Of a DNA stretch of 64,000 bases, positions 1 to 9,092 are shown piece by piece (within the stretch, counting starts at the first letter, position 1; every line of letters starts with the position of its first letter). Both the position numbers and the translations under genes were made by a program. The stretch comes from Streptomyces catenulae (GTDB lineage Bacteria; Actinomycetota; Actinomycetes; Streptomycetales; Streptomycetaceae), in assembly GCF_000718015.1 (NCBI RefSeq), contig NZ_JODY01000003.1:410192-474191 (forward strand). Reading direction: 5' to 3'. The notes below the pieces were generated by a model. That model saw only the letters and a list, made by a program, of their open reading frames with translations, was not told where the DNA came from and searched no databases.

Positions 1-149
1 CGGGCTCCTTCGCGGCGTCGGACGGCGGCTCCGCGCAGCCGCGGACCGCCCCGGATGCCCCCGGGGCGCCCGCGCCGCGGCGGCACGGACGCCCTCGCGG
101 CGTGGTGGCTCCACCGTACGCCGCCATCTCGTATCACGAGAGTGGCATC
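1..149. other. Left edge, no gene assigned
   Basis: This short GC-rich stretch lies between the window edge and the stop codon of the first minus-strand gene. A plus-strand reading frame is open across it, but nothing in that frame is recognisable and no start is visible. It may be a 3' end of a gene cut by the edge or simply intergenic. Confidence 0.4.
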
Positions 150-1634
150 TCAGGATTCGGGCAGCAGGCGGTAGACCGTCAGCGCCTCGTTCTCCTTCGT
201 CAGCGTCAACGGGCCCGGCGTGGTGGCGACTTCACCGTCGTAGGCGAGGTCCGTGCCGTCCGGCAGCCCGCCGATCCGCAGGGTGCGCAGCCGGGCCTCC
301 TTGAGGACGGGGGAGGAGCGCGGGGTGCCGGTCAGCGCCGCCACCAGCAGCCGGGTGCGGGCCAGCCGCCCGGCCCGCACCACCCGTACGTCCAGGACCC
401 CGTCGGCGAGATCGTGGCGGCGTACGGGCGTCAGGCCCAGACCGCGGTAGGCGCAGTTGCCGACGAAGAGCATCCACAGCTCCATCCGGCGGCCGTTGAT
501 CTCGGCGGACACCGGCTGCGCGGTCCGCAGCACATGCCAGGCGGCGAGCACCCCCGCGGGCCAGGCGCCGATCCTGCCCGCCCACCGCTCCCGCAGCCGG
601 ACCAGTTCCGGATAGGCGCCGATGGAGAAGGTGTTGAGGAAGTACTGCCCCGCGCGGTGCGGCGCGGTGCGGAAGCGTGCCAGGTCGACGGCGACCGCCT
701 CGCCGTCCTCCACGGCGCGCGCGGCCTCGCCGAGCGTCTCGATTCCCAGGTCGTAGGCGAAGTGGTTGTGGGTGCCGCCGGGCAGCACCGCCAGCGGCAG
801 CCCGTGCCGGACCGCGACGGCGGCCGCCGCGTTGATCGTGCCGTCGCCGCCGAGCACGCCCAGCGCGCCACCGCACCGCTTGGCGCTCTCCGCGGCCTCC
901 TCCAGCGCCTTGTCCAGATCGGGGGCATCGGCCCCGCCGCAGGTGACGACGGTGGCGCGGGGCAGCACGCCGTGCACCTCCGGCCCCCGGTCCGGACGGG
1001 TCTCGCCGCGCTGGCCCGACCCCTGGTTCGCCACCACGAACAGCCCGCGGCCGCCGGGCAGCGCGGGCGCGTCGGCGCGTGGCCGGGCCGGTGGCGCCAG
1101 TTGGGCGCGGGTCGGGGCGAGGCCACGCACCGCGAAGGCCGCACCGGCGCCGAGCGCGGCGCCCGCCAGCACGTCGCCGGGGTAGTGGACCCCGGTGTAG
1201 ACGCGGGAGAACGCCACGGACGCGGCGAGCGGCGCCAGCGCCAGCCCCCACCACTTGTTCTCGAACGCGACCCCGGTGGCGAAGGCGGCCGCGGACGCCG
1301 CGTGTCCGGACGGGAAGGACGAGGTGAAGGGCTGGCGCCGCAGCTGACGTATGACGGGCACCGTGTCCAGCAGCGGGCGGGTCCGCCGTACGGAGCGTTT
1401 GCCCAGGGTGTTGACGGTCGCGGAGGCCACGGCGAGGGAGGCGACGCCCCGGACGGCGGCCCGGCGGGCCGGTCGGCCGCCGAGCGCCGCGGCACCGGCC
1501 GCGAGCCCCAGCCAGAGGAGTCCGTGGTCCGCGCCGCGGGTCAGCCGCGGCAGCACCCGCTGCGCGCCGGGCCACTCGCGGGTGGCGATGGTGTCGAAGA
1601 GCCGTCGGTCCACACGGGACAGGAGAGAGCGCAT
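150..1634 (-). CDS. PAP2 phosphatase / diacylglycerol kinase fusion
   Basis: This 494-aa protein joins two lipid-active domains. Residues 1-170 form a membrane PAP2 phosphatase with the three signature motifs visible: K79...R85-P86, SFPSGH at 106-111 and SRVYTGVHYPGD at 143-154. Residues about 196-490 form a diacylglycerol/sphingosine-kinase-type catalytic domain with GGDGTIN at 262-268. The family pairing suggests phosphatidate or prenyl-phosphate turnover at the membrane, with one half removing and the other adding phosphate; the true substrates cannot be read from sequence. AAGGGG precedes the ATG by four bases. It is divergent from the acetyltransferase next door. No key residue is obviously missing. 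Confidence 0.9.
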   Translation of the reverse strand: MRSLLSRVDRRLFDTIATREWPGAQRVLPRLTRGADHGLLWLGLAAGAAALGGRPARRAAVRGVASLAVASATVNTLGKRSVRRTRPLLDTVPVIRQLRRQPFTSSFPSGHAASAAAFATGVAFENKWWGLALAPLAASVAFSRVYTGVHYPGDVLAGAALGAGAAFAVRGLAPTRAQLAPPARPRADAPALPGGRGLFVVANQGSGQRGETRPDRGPEVHGVLPRATVVTCGGADAPDLDKALEEAAESAKRCGGALGVLGGDGTINAAAAVAVRHGLPLAVLPGGTHNHFAYDLGIETLGEAARAVEDGEAVAVDLARFRTAPHRAGQYFLNTFSIGAYPELVRLRERWAGRIGAWPAGVLAAWHVLRTAQPVSAEINGRRMELWMLFVGNCAYRGLGLTPVRRHDLADGVLDVRVVRAGRLARTRLLVAALTGTPRSSPVLKEARLRTLRIGGLPDGTDLAYDGEVATTPGPLTLTKENEALTVYRLLPES

Positions 1635-1870
1635 GCGGCCCCTTGTACCCCAGACGCGGGGCGCGATACGGGGAGGTTGCCGGAACGGGCACCGCCGTGG
1701 CGGGGCGGCGGCTGCCGTTCGGCCGGTGCGCGGGCCGGGTTCCCGGCGCCCCGGCGCGCGGTCGGGCGGCCCGGCGGGCCCGGGCGTACCGCGCGGCCGA
1801 CGGCTCCCGGACGCAGACGGCCGCCGGAAAACCGGGCGCCTTCCGGGCCCCGGTGTGCTTGTCTTCCCCG

Positions 1871-2311
1871 GTGATCAGGAACCGTGACGCCACCGACCTC
1901 GACGCCTGCGCGGCGGTGCTGGCCGAGGTGCACCGCCACAGCGGCTACCCCCACCACTGGCCCGCCGACCCCGTGGACTGGCTCACCCCCGACGGCCTCA
2001 CCGCCGCCTGGGTGGCCGAGGAGTCCGGCGTGATCGTCGGTCATGCCGCCCTGCGCGGCCCGGAGATAAGCCGCCTCTACGTCCACCCCGCCGCCCGCGG
2101 CCACGGCATCGGCGGCCTGCTGCTGCGCACCGCCCACACCGCGGCGCTCGCCCACGGCAGCCCGCCCGTCCTGGAGGTCAAGTCCACCAATCTTGAGGCC
2201 GTCGCCCTGTACGAACGCCACGGCTGGACCCGCACCGCCACCGAGGAACAGGAGTGGCTGCCGGGGGAGCGGGTGGTGATCCACCGTTACACGGCGGGGC
2301 GGCCCGGCTGA
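1871..2311 (+). CDS. GNAT-family N-acetyltransferase
   Basis: The 146-aa product has the GNAT fold. The central acetyl-CoA-binding segment is visible as SRLYVHPAARGHGIGGLLL, matching the RxxGxG/A pattern, followed by the C-terminal NLEAVALYERHGW motif. The acceptor (small molecule, peptide or antibiotic) cannot be deduced. The start is uncertain: GTG at 1871 gives a domain-sized protein beginning VIRNRD, while an in-frame GTG at 1853 would add six residues. Neither has a good ribosome-binding site. The frame is open much further upstream, but that part is low-complexity Arg/Pro/Ala sequence and was excluded. Confidence 0.8.
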   Translation: MIRNRDATDLDACAAVLAEVHRHSGYPHHWPADPVDWLTPDGLTAAWVAEESGVIVGHAALRGPEISRLYVHPAARGHGIGGLLLRTAHTAALAHGSPPVLEVKSTNLEAVALYERHGWTRTATEEQEWLPGERVVIHRYTAGRPG

Positions 2312-2617
2312 GCGGTGCGGTCGGCCGACGTCCCGGGCCCACCGCCCCGCGCCCGCCCCGGCCCCACCGGACCGACGCCCCCGCTGCCCCATTCGGATGA
2401 CGACGGCGGCGTCGGACCCGGCCGGGCGGGCGTGGCGTGGGCTCCGTTGACGTGTCGGGGGTGTGTGGGGCGCGGGATCTGCCAAGGTGGGCCGGGCGTG
2501 ATTCATGTGATGGGCCCACGAACGACCCACGCGGCCGACGTCCGGTCGGCGCACCGCCGACGCCGCGTCCGGCCGTCGGCGGCCCCCCGTCCCGTCGTGT
2601 GCACTGTGGAGGTACGG
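2312..2617. other. 306-bp intergenic region
   Basis: This is GC-rich sequence upstream of the aminotransferase-fold gene. A TTGACG at 2447-2452 could be a -35 element but has no convincing -10 partner at normal spacing. No RNA gene or repeat was recognised. Confidence 0.5.
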
Positions 2618-3823
2618 ATGCAGCGGACCGCCCCGGATCCGCGGCCGGAGCCCGCCCCGGAACCGTCCGGCCTCCCGGTGCTCCCCGAGCTCGCCGACCG
2701 CCTCACCGCCGCCGCCGGACGCGCCGGACCGGAGCCCTCCGGCGGCTCCCCGGAGCTGCGGACCGCCGCCGCCGGGTACGCCGGACGCCGCGGTCCGGCC
2801 GCCGGTCCCGACCGGCTGCTCGTCGGCCCCGGCGCGCCCGCCCTGCTGCTCGCGCTGTACGCGGCGGTGGGCGGCGCAGTGGTGCTGCCCCGGCCCTGCG
2901 CCGCCTGGTACGCGCCGCCCGCCCGGCTGCTCGGCCGGGCCGTGCACCTCGCGCCCGTACCGGCCGAATCGGGCGGCGCGCCGGACCCGTTCGCCTTCCT
3001 GGAGACCGTGCGGCGGGCGCGGATGGAGGGGGACGGGCCCGGGGTGCTGGTGCTCTCCGTCGCCGACGACCCGACCGGGACCTGCCCGCCGCCCGAGCAG
3101 CTGCACGAGGTCTGCGAGGCGGCCGCGGGGGAGGGGATGTGGGTGGTCAGCGACGAGACACGCCGCGATCTGCTGCACGATCCGCACGACACCGTGGTGC
3201 TCAGCCCCGCCGAGATGCTGCCCGCGGACGTCGTGGTCCTCAGCGATCTGCGGGCCACCCTGCTGCCCGCGTCCTGGCCGGTCGGGATCGCCCGCTTCCC
3301 CGAGGGGGAGCGCGGCGCCGCGCTGCGCGCCGCCGCCCTGGGCGCGTTGACCGCCGCGGCCACCCCGCTGCCCGGACCGCTCGCCGACGCCACCGGGTAC
3401 GCGCTCGGCGAACCGGCCCCGGTCCGCGCCCGTACCGCGGCCGCCGCCCGGCTGCACGGCACCCTCGCCGCCGCCCTCTACCGCACCCTCACCGCCGCCG
3501 GGGCGCTCTGCCGCCCACCGCGCTCCGGCAGCCACCTCTACGCCGACCTCGAACCGCTCCGCCACCCGCTGGCCGCCGCCGGGGTCACCGGCGCGGCGGC
3601 CCTGGAGCGGGAGCTGGCGCCGTGGGCCGCGCGCGGCGGCCACCGCTTCGGCGACGACCCCGGCGCGCTCCGCGTCCGCCTGAGCACCGAGGCGCTCCTC
3701 GGCCCCGACCCGGACGCCCGCCGCCCCGTCCTGGCCGCCCCCGACCCGCTGCGCACCGCCCCGGTCGCCACCGCGCTGGCCCGGCTCGACCACACGCTGA
3801 CCGTCCTGACCACCGGCGGCTGA
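2618..3823 (+). CDS. Aminotransferase-fold protein lacking lysine (probable pseudo-enzyme)
   Basis: The 401-aa product has the layout of fold-type I aminotransferases (class I/II). A segment ADDPTGT corresponds to the usual NPTGT, SDETRRDLL to SDEIYxDL, and VVLSDLRATLLPASWPVG to the segment that normally carries the PLP lysine and GxRxG. The Schiff-base lysine is absent; in fact the whole protein contains no lysine. The Asn of NPTG, the PLP-contacting Tyr and the phosphate-binding Arg also appear replaced, while the Asp of SDE and a C-terminal RVRLS arginine remain. It is therefore unlikely to work as a PLP transaminase. The start at ATG 2618 is supported by GGAGG at 2608-2612. It probably forms an operon with the MBL enzyme 77 bases downstream. 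Confidence 0.75.
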   Translation: MQRTAPDPRPEPAPEPSGLPVLPELADRLTAAAGRAGPEPSGGSPELRTAAAGYAGRRGPAAGPDRLLVGPGAPALLLALYAAVGGAVVLPRPCAAWYAPPARLLGRAVHLAPVPAESGGAPDPFAFLETVRRARMEGDGPGVLVLSVADDPTGTCPPPEQLHEVCEAAAGEGMWVVSDETRRDLLHDPHDTVVLSPAEMLPADVVVLSDLRATLLPASWPVGIARFPEGERGAALRAAALGALTAAATPLPGPLADATGYALGEPAPVRARTAAAARLHGTLAAALYRTLTAAGALCRPPRSGSHLYADLEPLRHPLAAAGVTGAAALERELAPWAARGGHRFGDDPGALRVRLSTEALLGPDPDARRPVLAAPDPLRTAPVATALARLDHTLTVLTTGG

Positions 3824-3900
3824 CGCCCGCACCCCACCGCCCCGCCCCCTTCGCACCCGATCCGGCCGTGTCGTCCCACCCCTCGAAAGGGAGCCCCGCG

Positions 3901-5004
3901 ATGACCGAACAGACCGAGCGCTCCGTCCCCGCCTCCCCGCACACCGCGCCCCCGGGGCCGCCCGCGGTGGCCCGGTCCGCCGTCCGGCGCCCCGCCGCGC
4001 CCGTCCGCCCGGACGTCCCGCCGCTGACCGCACCCCGGCCACCGGGCGAACCCCGTACCTGGCCGCGGGACTTCACCGACCGGCTGACCGCACCGCTGCC
4101 CGGCGTCCGGGCGCTGGCCCGGATCGCGCGGGAGGGCAAGCTGCGGCCCGCGCCGGGGACGATGGCGCAGATCCAGGACCTGCCGTTCGCGCCGGGCCCG
4201 CTGCCGCCCGCCGGACCCGCCACCACCGCCGTCACCTGGGCCGGGCACGCCAGCTGGGTCGTCCGGATCGGCGGGCTGACGGTGCTGACCGACCCGGTCT
4301 GGTCCCGCAAGATCCTCGGCACCCCCGCCCGGGTCACGCCCGTCGGCGTCCGCTGGGAGGACCTGCCGCCGATCGACGCGGTGGTGATCAGCCACAACCA
4401 CTACGACCACCTCGACGCCCCCACCCTCAAGCGGCTGCCGCGCACCACCCCGCTGCTGCTCCCGGCGGGCCTCGCGCCCTGGGCCCGGCGCCGCGGCTTC
4501 ACCGCCGTCACCGAGCTGGACTGGTGGGAGGCGGTCGAACTGCCCGCGCCCGGCGGCCCGGTCCGGATCGACTTCGTCCCCGCGCACCACTGGAGCAAGC
4601 GCACCCTCCTCGACACCTGCCGCACCCTGTGGGGCGGTTGGCTGCTCACCGCGCCCGACGGCCGCCGGGTGTACTTCGCCGGGGACACCGGCTACGGCCA
4701 CTGGTTCGAGGAGATCGGCCGCCGCTACCCGGGCATCGACGTGGCGCTGCTGCCGATCGGCGCGTACGACCCGCGGTGGATGCTGCGGCCGGTGCACACC
4801 GACCCCGAGGAGGCGGTCCGCGCCTGCCGGGATCTCGGCGCGCGGGCGCTGGCCCCCATGCACTGGTCGACGTTCCTGCTCTCCGGGGAGCCGCCGATGG
4901 AGCCGCTGCACCGGGTCCGCGCCGCCTGGCAGGCCACCGGGCGGCCCCGCGAGGACCTCTGGGACCTGCCGGTCGGCGCCTCCCGCGTCCTGCCCGATGT
5001 CTGA
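3901..5004 (+). CDS. MBL-fold metallo-hydrolase (NAPE-PLD/UlaG-like)
   Basis: This 367-aa metallo-beta-lactamase-fold enzyme shows the metal-binding series SHNHYDHLD, then FVPAHHWS, FAGDTGYGH and PMHWSTF. This arrangement is typical of the N-acyl-phosphatidylethanolamine phospholipase D and UlaG lactonase branch rather than of beta-lactamases. The likely chemistry is phosphodiester or lactone hydrolysis with a dinuclear metal centre. The first 50 or so residues are Pro/Ala-rich and probably disordered. ATG 3901 is preceded by AAAGGGAG at 3886-3893. It follows the lysine-free aminotransferase-fold gene closely and is probably co-transcribed with it; the substrate is unknown. Confidence 0.85.
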   Translation: MTEQTERSVPASPHTAPPGPPAVARSAVRRPAAPVRPDVPPLTAPRPPGEPRTWPRDFTDRLTAPLPGVRALARIAREGKLRPAPGTMAQIQDLPFAPGPLPPAGPATTAVTWAGHASWVVRIGGLTVLTDPVWSRKILGTPARVTPVGVRWEDLPPIDAVVISHNHYDHLDAPTLKRLPRTTPLLLPAGLAPWARRRGFTAVTELDWWEAVELPAPGGPVRIDFVPAHHWSKRTLLDTCRTLWGGWLLTAPDGRRVYFAGDTGYGHWFEEIGRRYPGIDVALLPIGAYDPRWMLRPVHTDPEEAVRACRDLGARALAPMHWSTFLLSGEPPMEPLHRVRAAWQATGRPREDLWDLPVGASRVLPDV

Positions 5005-5011
5005 CGCGGCC

Positions 5012-5650
5012 TCAGCTCTGGCCGCGCGGCTCCCGGGCCCGCACCCGCCGCCACAGCACCGGGACCGCACCGACCAGCACCGTCAGCGCCACCGCCGCCG
5101 CCACCCCCTGCCACGGACTGCCGAACAGCGAACCGCCCGCCAGCCCGATCAGCTGGTACGTCGCCGTCCAGGCCAGACAGGCGGGCGCGTCGCCGCGGGC
5201 GAAGGTGCGCAGCGGCATCCGCGACAGCAGACACGCCAGCATCACCGGGATCCGCCCAGCCGGTACCAGCCGCGACACCGTCAGCACCAGCACCCCGTGC
5301 GTCCGCAGCTGCTCCTGCGCCCGGGCCAGCCGCTCGGGCGCCGCCCGGTCGCGCAGCCGCTCCGGCCACCGCGAACCGCTCCCGGCGCGCAGCCCGCGGG
5401 CGCCCAGCCGGTAGAGACCCAGATCGCCGAGGAACGCCGCGACCGACGCCACCACGAAGACGCCGAGCAGGGCGAAGGGCGAGGTGTGGTGGAAGGCGAC
5501 CACCGCCGCCGAGCTGACCACCGCGCCCGTCGGCACCACCGGCACCAGCGACCCCAGCACCACCAGAAGGAAGAGCGACGGATAGCCCACCGCCTGCTGC
5601 GTCGACTCCGGTGGCACCGTCGCCGCCGCCAGCACCACGGTGGGCGTCAT
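5012..5650 (-). CDS. DedA-family membrane protein
   Basis: The 212-aa membrane protein matches the DedA/SNARE-associated (VTT) family. It has about five hydrophobic segments, an early re-entrant-type stretch GSLVPVVPTGAVVSSAAVVAF, and the conserved SRLVPAGRIPVMLAC segment with its Arg-x-Ile-Pro pattern. DedA proteins move undecaprenyl phosphate or phospholipids across the membrane; which applies here is unknown. The ATG (5648-5650) overlaps the TGA of the upstream MBL gene as ATGA, so the two are translationally coupled. It converges tail to tail with the plus-strand MBL gene that ends at 5004, only seven bases away. Confidence 0.85.
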   Translation of the reverse strand: MTPTVVLAAATVPPESTQQAVGYPSLFLLVVLGSLVPVVPTGAVVSSAAVVAFHHTSPFALLGVFVVASVAAFLGDLGLYRLGARGLRAGSGSRWPERLRDRAAPERLARAQEQLRTHGVLVLTVSRLVPAGRIPVMLACLLSRMPLRTFARGDAPACLAWTATYQLIGLAGGSLFGSPWQGVAAAVALTVLVGAVPVLWRRVRAREPRGQS

Positions 5651-6438
5651 CGCACGACCACCGGCCGGACCCGTTCGCCGTGCGCGGGCCGGTGGACCCG
5701 CACCCCGGGCGCCAGCAGCGCGACCTGCCGCTCGAACTCCTGGCCCGGCGCATGGAACTCGTGCGGCCGCACCGCGTCGAGACCGATCGGCCAGTACGTG
5801 CCGTAGTGCACCGGCACCGCGCACACCGGACCCAGCAGCGCCGCCGCCCGGGCCGCGCGCCGCGCGTCCAGATGCCCGCTCCCCAGGAACGGCCCCCACC
5901 CGCCGACCGGCAACAACGCCACCTCACACGCCCCGACTTCCTCCGCCATCGCGTCGTACAGCCCGGTGTCGCCCGCGAAGTACGTGCGCGCCGCGCCCCG
6001 TACGACATAGCCCAGGGCGGGCACGCGGTGCGGCCCGTACGGCAGCCGCCGTCCGTCGTGGGCGGCGGGGACCGCGGTGACGGTGACGGTGCCCGCGGGG
6101 TCCGCCGCGACCGTGTCGCCGGGCGTCACCTCCGTCAGCCGCAGCCCGCGCGCGAGCGCGACCCGGCGCAGCGCCGGGACCTCGGCGGGCGCGCCGCGCG
6201 GCACCACCACCCGGGTGCCGGGCGCGAGGCGGGCGAGGGAGGCGGGGTGGAGGTGGTCGGCGTGGAGATGGGAGACGACGACGAGATCGGCGCGGGCGGC
6301 CTCGGGCGGCGGCAGGGCGCCGCGGCGCCGCCGCAGATGCGCCAGGCGGCGGGCGAAGAGCGGATCGGTGAGCACCCGCACCCCGGAGTCCTCGATCGTC
6401 GCGGTGGCATGCCCCCACCAGGTGATCTCCACCGCCAC
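5647..6438 (-). CDS. MBL-fold metallo-hydrolase
   Basis: The product is about 263 aa and is a second metallo-beta-lactamase-fold hydrolase of the UlaG-like type. It starts immediately with the first beta strand (VEITWWGHATATIE) and shows SHLHADHLH, PAAHDGRR, FAGDTGLYD and VPVHYGTYWP. It lacks the long N-terminal extension of the MBL protein at 3901-5004. The start is one of two in-frame GTG codons (6438 or 6432) downstream of GGGAGG at 6443-6448. Its stop codon overlaps the DedA start, which suggests a lipid- or envelope-related substrate handled together with DedA. That link is inference. Confidence 0.85.
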   Translation of the reverse strand: MAVEITWWGHATATIEDSGVRVLTDPLFARRLAHLRRRRGALPPPEAARADLVVVSHLHADHLHPASLARLAPGTRVVVPRGAPAEVPALRRVALARGLRLTEVTPGDTVAADPAGTVTVTAVPAAHDGRRLPYGPHRVPALGYVVRGAARTYFAGDTGLYDAMAEEVGACEVALLPVGGWGPFLGSGHLDARRAARAAALLGPVCAVPVHYGTYWPIGLDAVRPHEFHAPGQEFERQVALLAPGVRVHRPAHGERVRPVVVR

Positions 6439-6663
6439 CGGACCTCCCGACTCCCGGCGCCGGGCCGTCTCCCGTGCGCCGCCCGTCGATCCTGCCTCAT
6501 CCCCGGCCCGCCCCGGGCCCCGGGGCAGGCGCGGCATATCCGTACACTCCCTCCCCTTCCCGCCCATCACGGGGCCAAGGCCGGGGACCGACGCGTATAT
6601 GACACGCTGGAGCGGACGCCCGTGCCGCCGGCCCGGGAGCGGACCAGGAGCGAAAGGGAGACC

Positions 6664-8715
6664 GTGACCGGGCGGTGGAGATCCATCGGCGGCGCCGTGC
6701 TGCGGGTGCTCGCGGTCTGGGCCGTGTCCAGCCTCACCCTGCTGGTGCTCGCCGTGGTGCTGCCGGACTTCCGGCTCCAGTCGCCCGGCGGTGACAGCCT
6801 CACCCGCACCGCGCTCACCGCCGTCCTCGGCGCCGGTGCCTTCGGCCTCCTCGGCGCGCTGGTCTGGCCGCTGCTGGTCCGCGCGTTCCTGCTGGTCCCC
6901 GCGCTCGTCCTGGGCCTGCTGGTCTTCTTCCTCAACGGTTCGCTGCTGCTCGTCGCCCTCGGTCTGCTCCCCGAGGGCCGCGGTCAGGTCGCCCCCGAGA
7001 CCGCGGTGATCGTCGCCGCCGTGATGTCCGCGACCTCCTCGGCCACCTCCGCCTTCCTCGCCGTCCGCAACGACGAGGCGTACCGCCGACGGCTGGTGCG
7101 GCTCGCCGGGCGCCGCGCCCGCCGCGCCGGGGCCACCGCACCCCGCACCCCCGGCACCCTCTTCCTCCAGCTCGACGGCGTCGGCCACGACCTGCTCCGC
7201 GACGCGACCGAGGGCGAGCGTCCGCTGATGCCGACGGTGGCCCGCTGGCGCGCCGACGGCCACCGCCTCACGCCCTGGCACACCGACTGGTCCAGCCAGA
7301 CCGGCGCCAGCCAGCTCGGCATCCTGCACGGCACCAACCACGACCTGCCCGCCTTCCGCTGGTACGAGAAGGAGACCGGGCACACCCTCGTCAGCAACCG
7401 CCCCACCGGCGCCGCCGAACTCCAGCGCCGCGCGGTGGCCCGCACCGGCCACCCCGGGCTGCTCGCCGACGACGGCGCCAGCCGCGGCAACCTCTTCACC
7501 GGCGGCGCCGACCAGGTCGCCCTCGTCATGTCGGTCGCCGCCCGCCGTGGCCGCGACACCCGCTCCCGCGCCGGATACTTCGCCTACTTCTCCGACCCGG
7601 CCAACGCCACCCGCACCGCCGTCTCCTTCGTCGCCGAACTCTTCCGCGAGACCGGCCAGGCGCTCCGCGGCCGTCTGCGCCGCGAGACCCCGCGGGTGGG
7701 ACGCGGCGGTCTCTACCCCGTCCTGCGCGCCTCCGCCACCGTCGTCGAACGCGATGTGGTGGTCGCCGCGATCGTCGGCGACCTCCTCGCCGGACGCACC
7801 ACCGTCTACGCCGACCTGGTCGCCTACGACGAGGTCGCCCACCACTCGGGACCCCGCCACCGCGACACCCACCAGGTGCTCCGCAGCCTCGACCGGGCCG
7901 TCGCCCTCCTCGCCAAGGCCGCCCGGCACGCCCCGCGCCCGTACCGCATCGTGCTCCTCTCCGACCACGGCCAGAGCCCCGGCGAGACCTTCCTGGAGCG
8001 CTACGGGCTGAGCCTGGCCGACCTGGTACGCGCCGGGTGCGGGCTGCCGGTGCCGCGCCGGGTGCGGCGTACCCGCAGCGGCGCCGAGGCGCGGGAGTCG
8101 GCGCGGGCGGCGCTGCACCGGCCCGAGGACACCGACGGCCACACCACCTCCCAGCCGGTGGTGCTGGCCTCCGGCAACCTCGGCCTGGTGTCGTTCCCGG
8201 ACATGCCCGGCCGCGTCACCCGCGAGGAGTTGGACCGCCGCAACCCGGCGCTGCTCGGCACCCTCGCCAACCACCCCGGCATCGGCTTCCTGCTGGTCCG
8301 CTCCGCGGCGCACGGCGCGGTGGTCCTCGGCCCCGCGGGCGCCGAACACCATCTCGACACCGGCCGGATCATCGGCGCCGACCCGCTCGCGCCGTTCGGC
8401 CCGGGCGCCGCCGACGCGGTGCGCCGCACCGACGGCTTCCCGCACGTCGCCGACATCATGGTCAACTCCGCCTACGACCCGGCCACCGGCGAGGTGCACG
8501 CCTTCGAGGAACAGATCGGCTCACACGGCGGTCTCGGCGGCGACCAGAGCCGCCCCTTCCTGCTGGCCCCCGCCGCCCTCTCACCCCCGGTCCCGGCCGA
8601 CGCCCCACCCCTGACCGGCGCCGCCGAGGTCCACCACGTCCTCCGCCGCTGGCTGCGCGAGGCGGCGGAGAGCGACGGGACCCCCGCCCGCACCCCGGTC
8701 ACCGACGAGGCGTGA
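6664..8715 (+). CDS. Holin-like membrane domain fused to alkaline-phosphatase-superfamily enzyme
   Basis: The 683-aa protein has two parts. Residues 1-130 contain about four hydrophobic helices and resemble the phage-holin-IV-type membrane domain. From about residue 160 a soluble type I phosphodiesterase/alkaline-phosphatase superfamily domain follows, with FLQLDGVGHD near its start, TDWSSQTGASQLGILHG around the expected nucleophile Ser/Thr, DEVAHHSG and LLSDHGQS metal-ligand motifs, and a late GSHGGLGG. It is probably a membrane-tethered phosphodiesterase or phosphatase acting near the envelope. GTG 6664 sits three bases after AAAGGGAG at 6653-6660. A large reading frame lies antisense to it but is only a codon-bias shadow. 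Confidence 0.85.
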   Translation: MTGRWRSIGGAVLRVLAVWAVSSLTLLVLAVVLPDFRLQSPGGDSLTRTALTAVLGAGAFGLLGALVWPLLVRAFLLVPALVLGLLVFFLNGSLLLVALGLLPEGRGQVAPETAVIVAAVMSATSSATSAFLAVRNDEAYRRRLVRLAGRRARRAGATAPRTPGTLFLQLDGVGHDLLRDATEGERPLMPTVARWRADGHRLTPWHTDWSSQTGASQLGILHGTNHDLPAFRWYEKETGHTLVSNRPTGAAELQRRAVARTGHPGLLADDGASRGNLFTGGADQVALVMSVAARRGRDTRSRAGYFAYFSDPANATRTAVSFVAELFRETGQALRGRLRRETPRVGRGGLYPVLRASATVVERDVVVAAIVGDLLAGRTTVYADLVAYDEVAHHSGPRHRDTHQVLRSLDRAVALLAKAARHAPRPYRIVLLSDHGQSPGETFLERYGLSLADLVRAGCGLPVPRRVRRTRSGAEARESARAALHRPEDTDGHTTSQPVVLASGNLGLVSFPDMPGRVTREELDRRNPALLGTLANHPGIGFLLVRSAAHGAVVLGPAGAEHHLDTGRIIGADPLAPFGPGAADAVRRTDGFPHVADIMVNSAYDPATGEVHAFEEQIGSHGGLGGDQSRPFLLAPAALSPPVPADAPPLTGAAEVHHVLRRWLREAAESDGTPARTPVTDEA

Positions 8716-9092
8716 GCGGGGACGGCCCGGTGCGGCGTCGGCAAACCGGCTGAGACGGGGAACCGGCTGAGGCGGCGAGCCGGTTGCGCCGGAGCCGGTG
8801 CGACGGCCCGCGCCTCCCGGCCGGGCGCACCGGACCGGCCACGGCACCGAGCGCCGGGCCACTGCCCGGAAGCCGGCTGCGTCCGTCCTCCCGTACGCCC
8901 CGGACCAGCGAAGACACCCGTTCGGAGGGGGTTGCGGGATTTGCGTCCGCCGGTCGCCGGGCCGGAGATCCTCCGTCCCGGCGAACGGTTGACGGGAGCA
9001 TTCGCGGCGATTTTGCGCCGTGCCCCGAACCGGTGACGATGTGCACCAGTCCGGCACACCGGACACCCCGCACGACGAGAGACACCCACTCC
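8716..9092. other. 377-bp intergenic region
   Basis: Noncoding region between the phosphodiesterase-like gene and the APC transporter. A possible -35 TTGACG at 8989-8994 precedes a short AT-rich patch (about 9009-9015), which may be the transporter promoter. No repeat or RNA gene was recognised. Confidence 0.45.

Noticed and set aside
6439..8499. Long minus-strand reading frame (joined to the MBL gene) antisense to the phosphodiesterase gene
   Set aside because: It is low-complexity Gly/Ala/Val/Asp sequence produced by GC-biased codons of the real plus-strand gene; only its last part (5647-6438) is a real enzyme.
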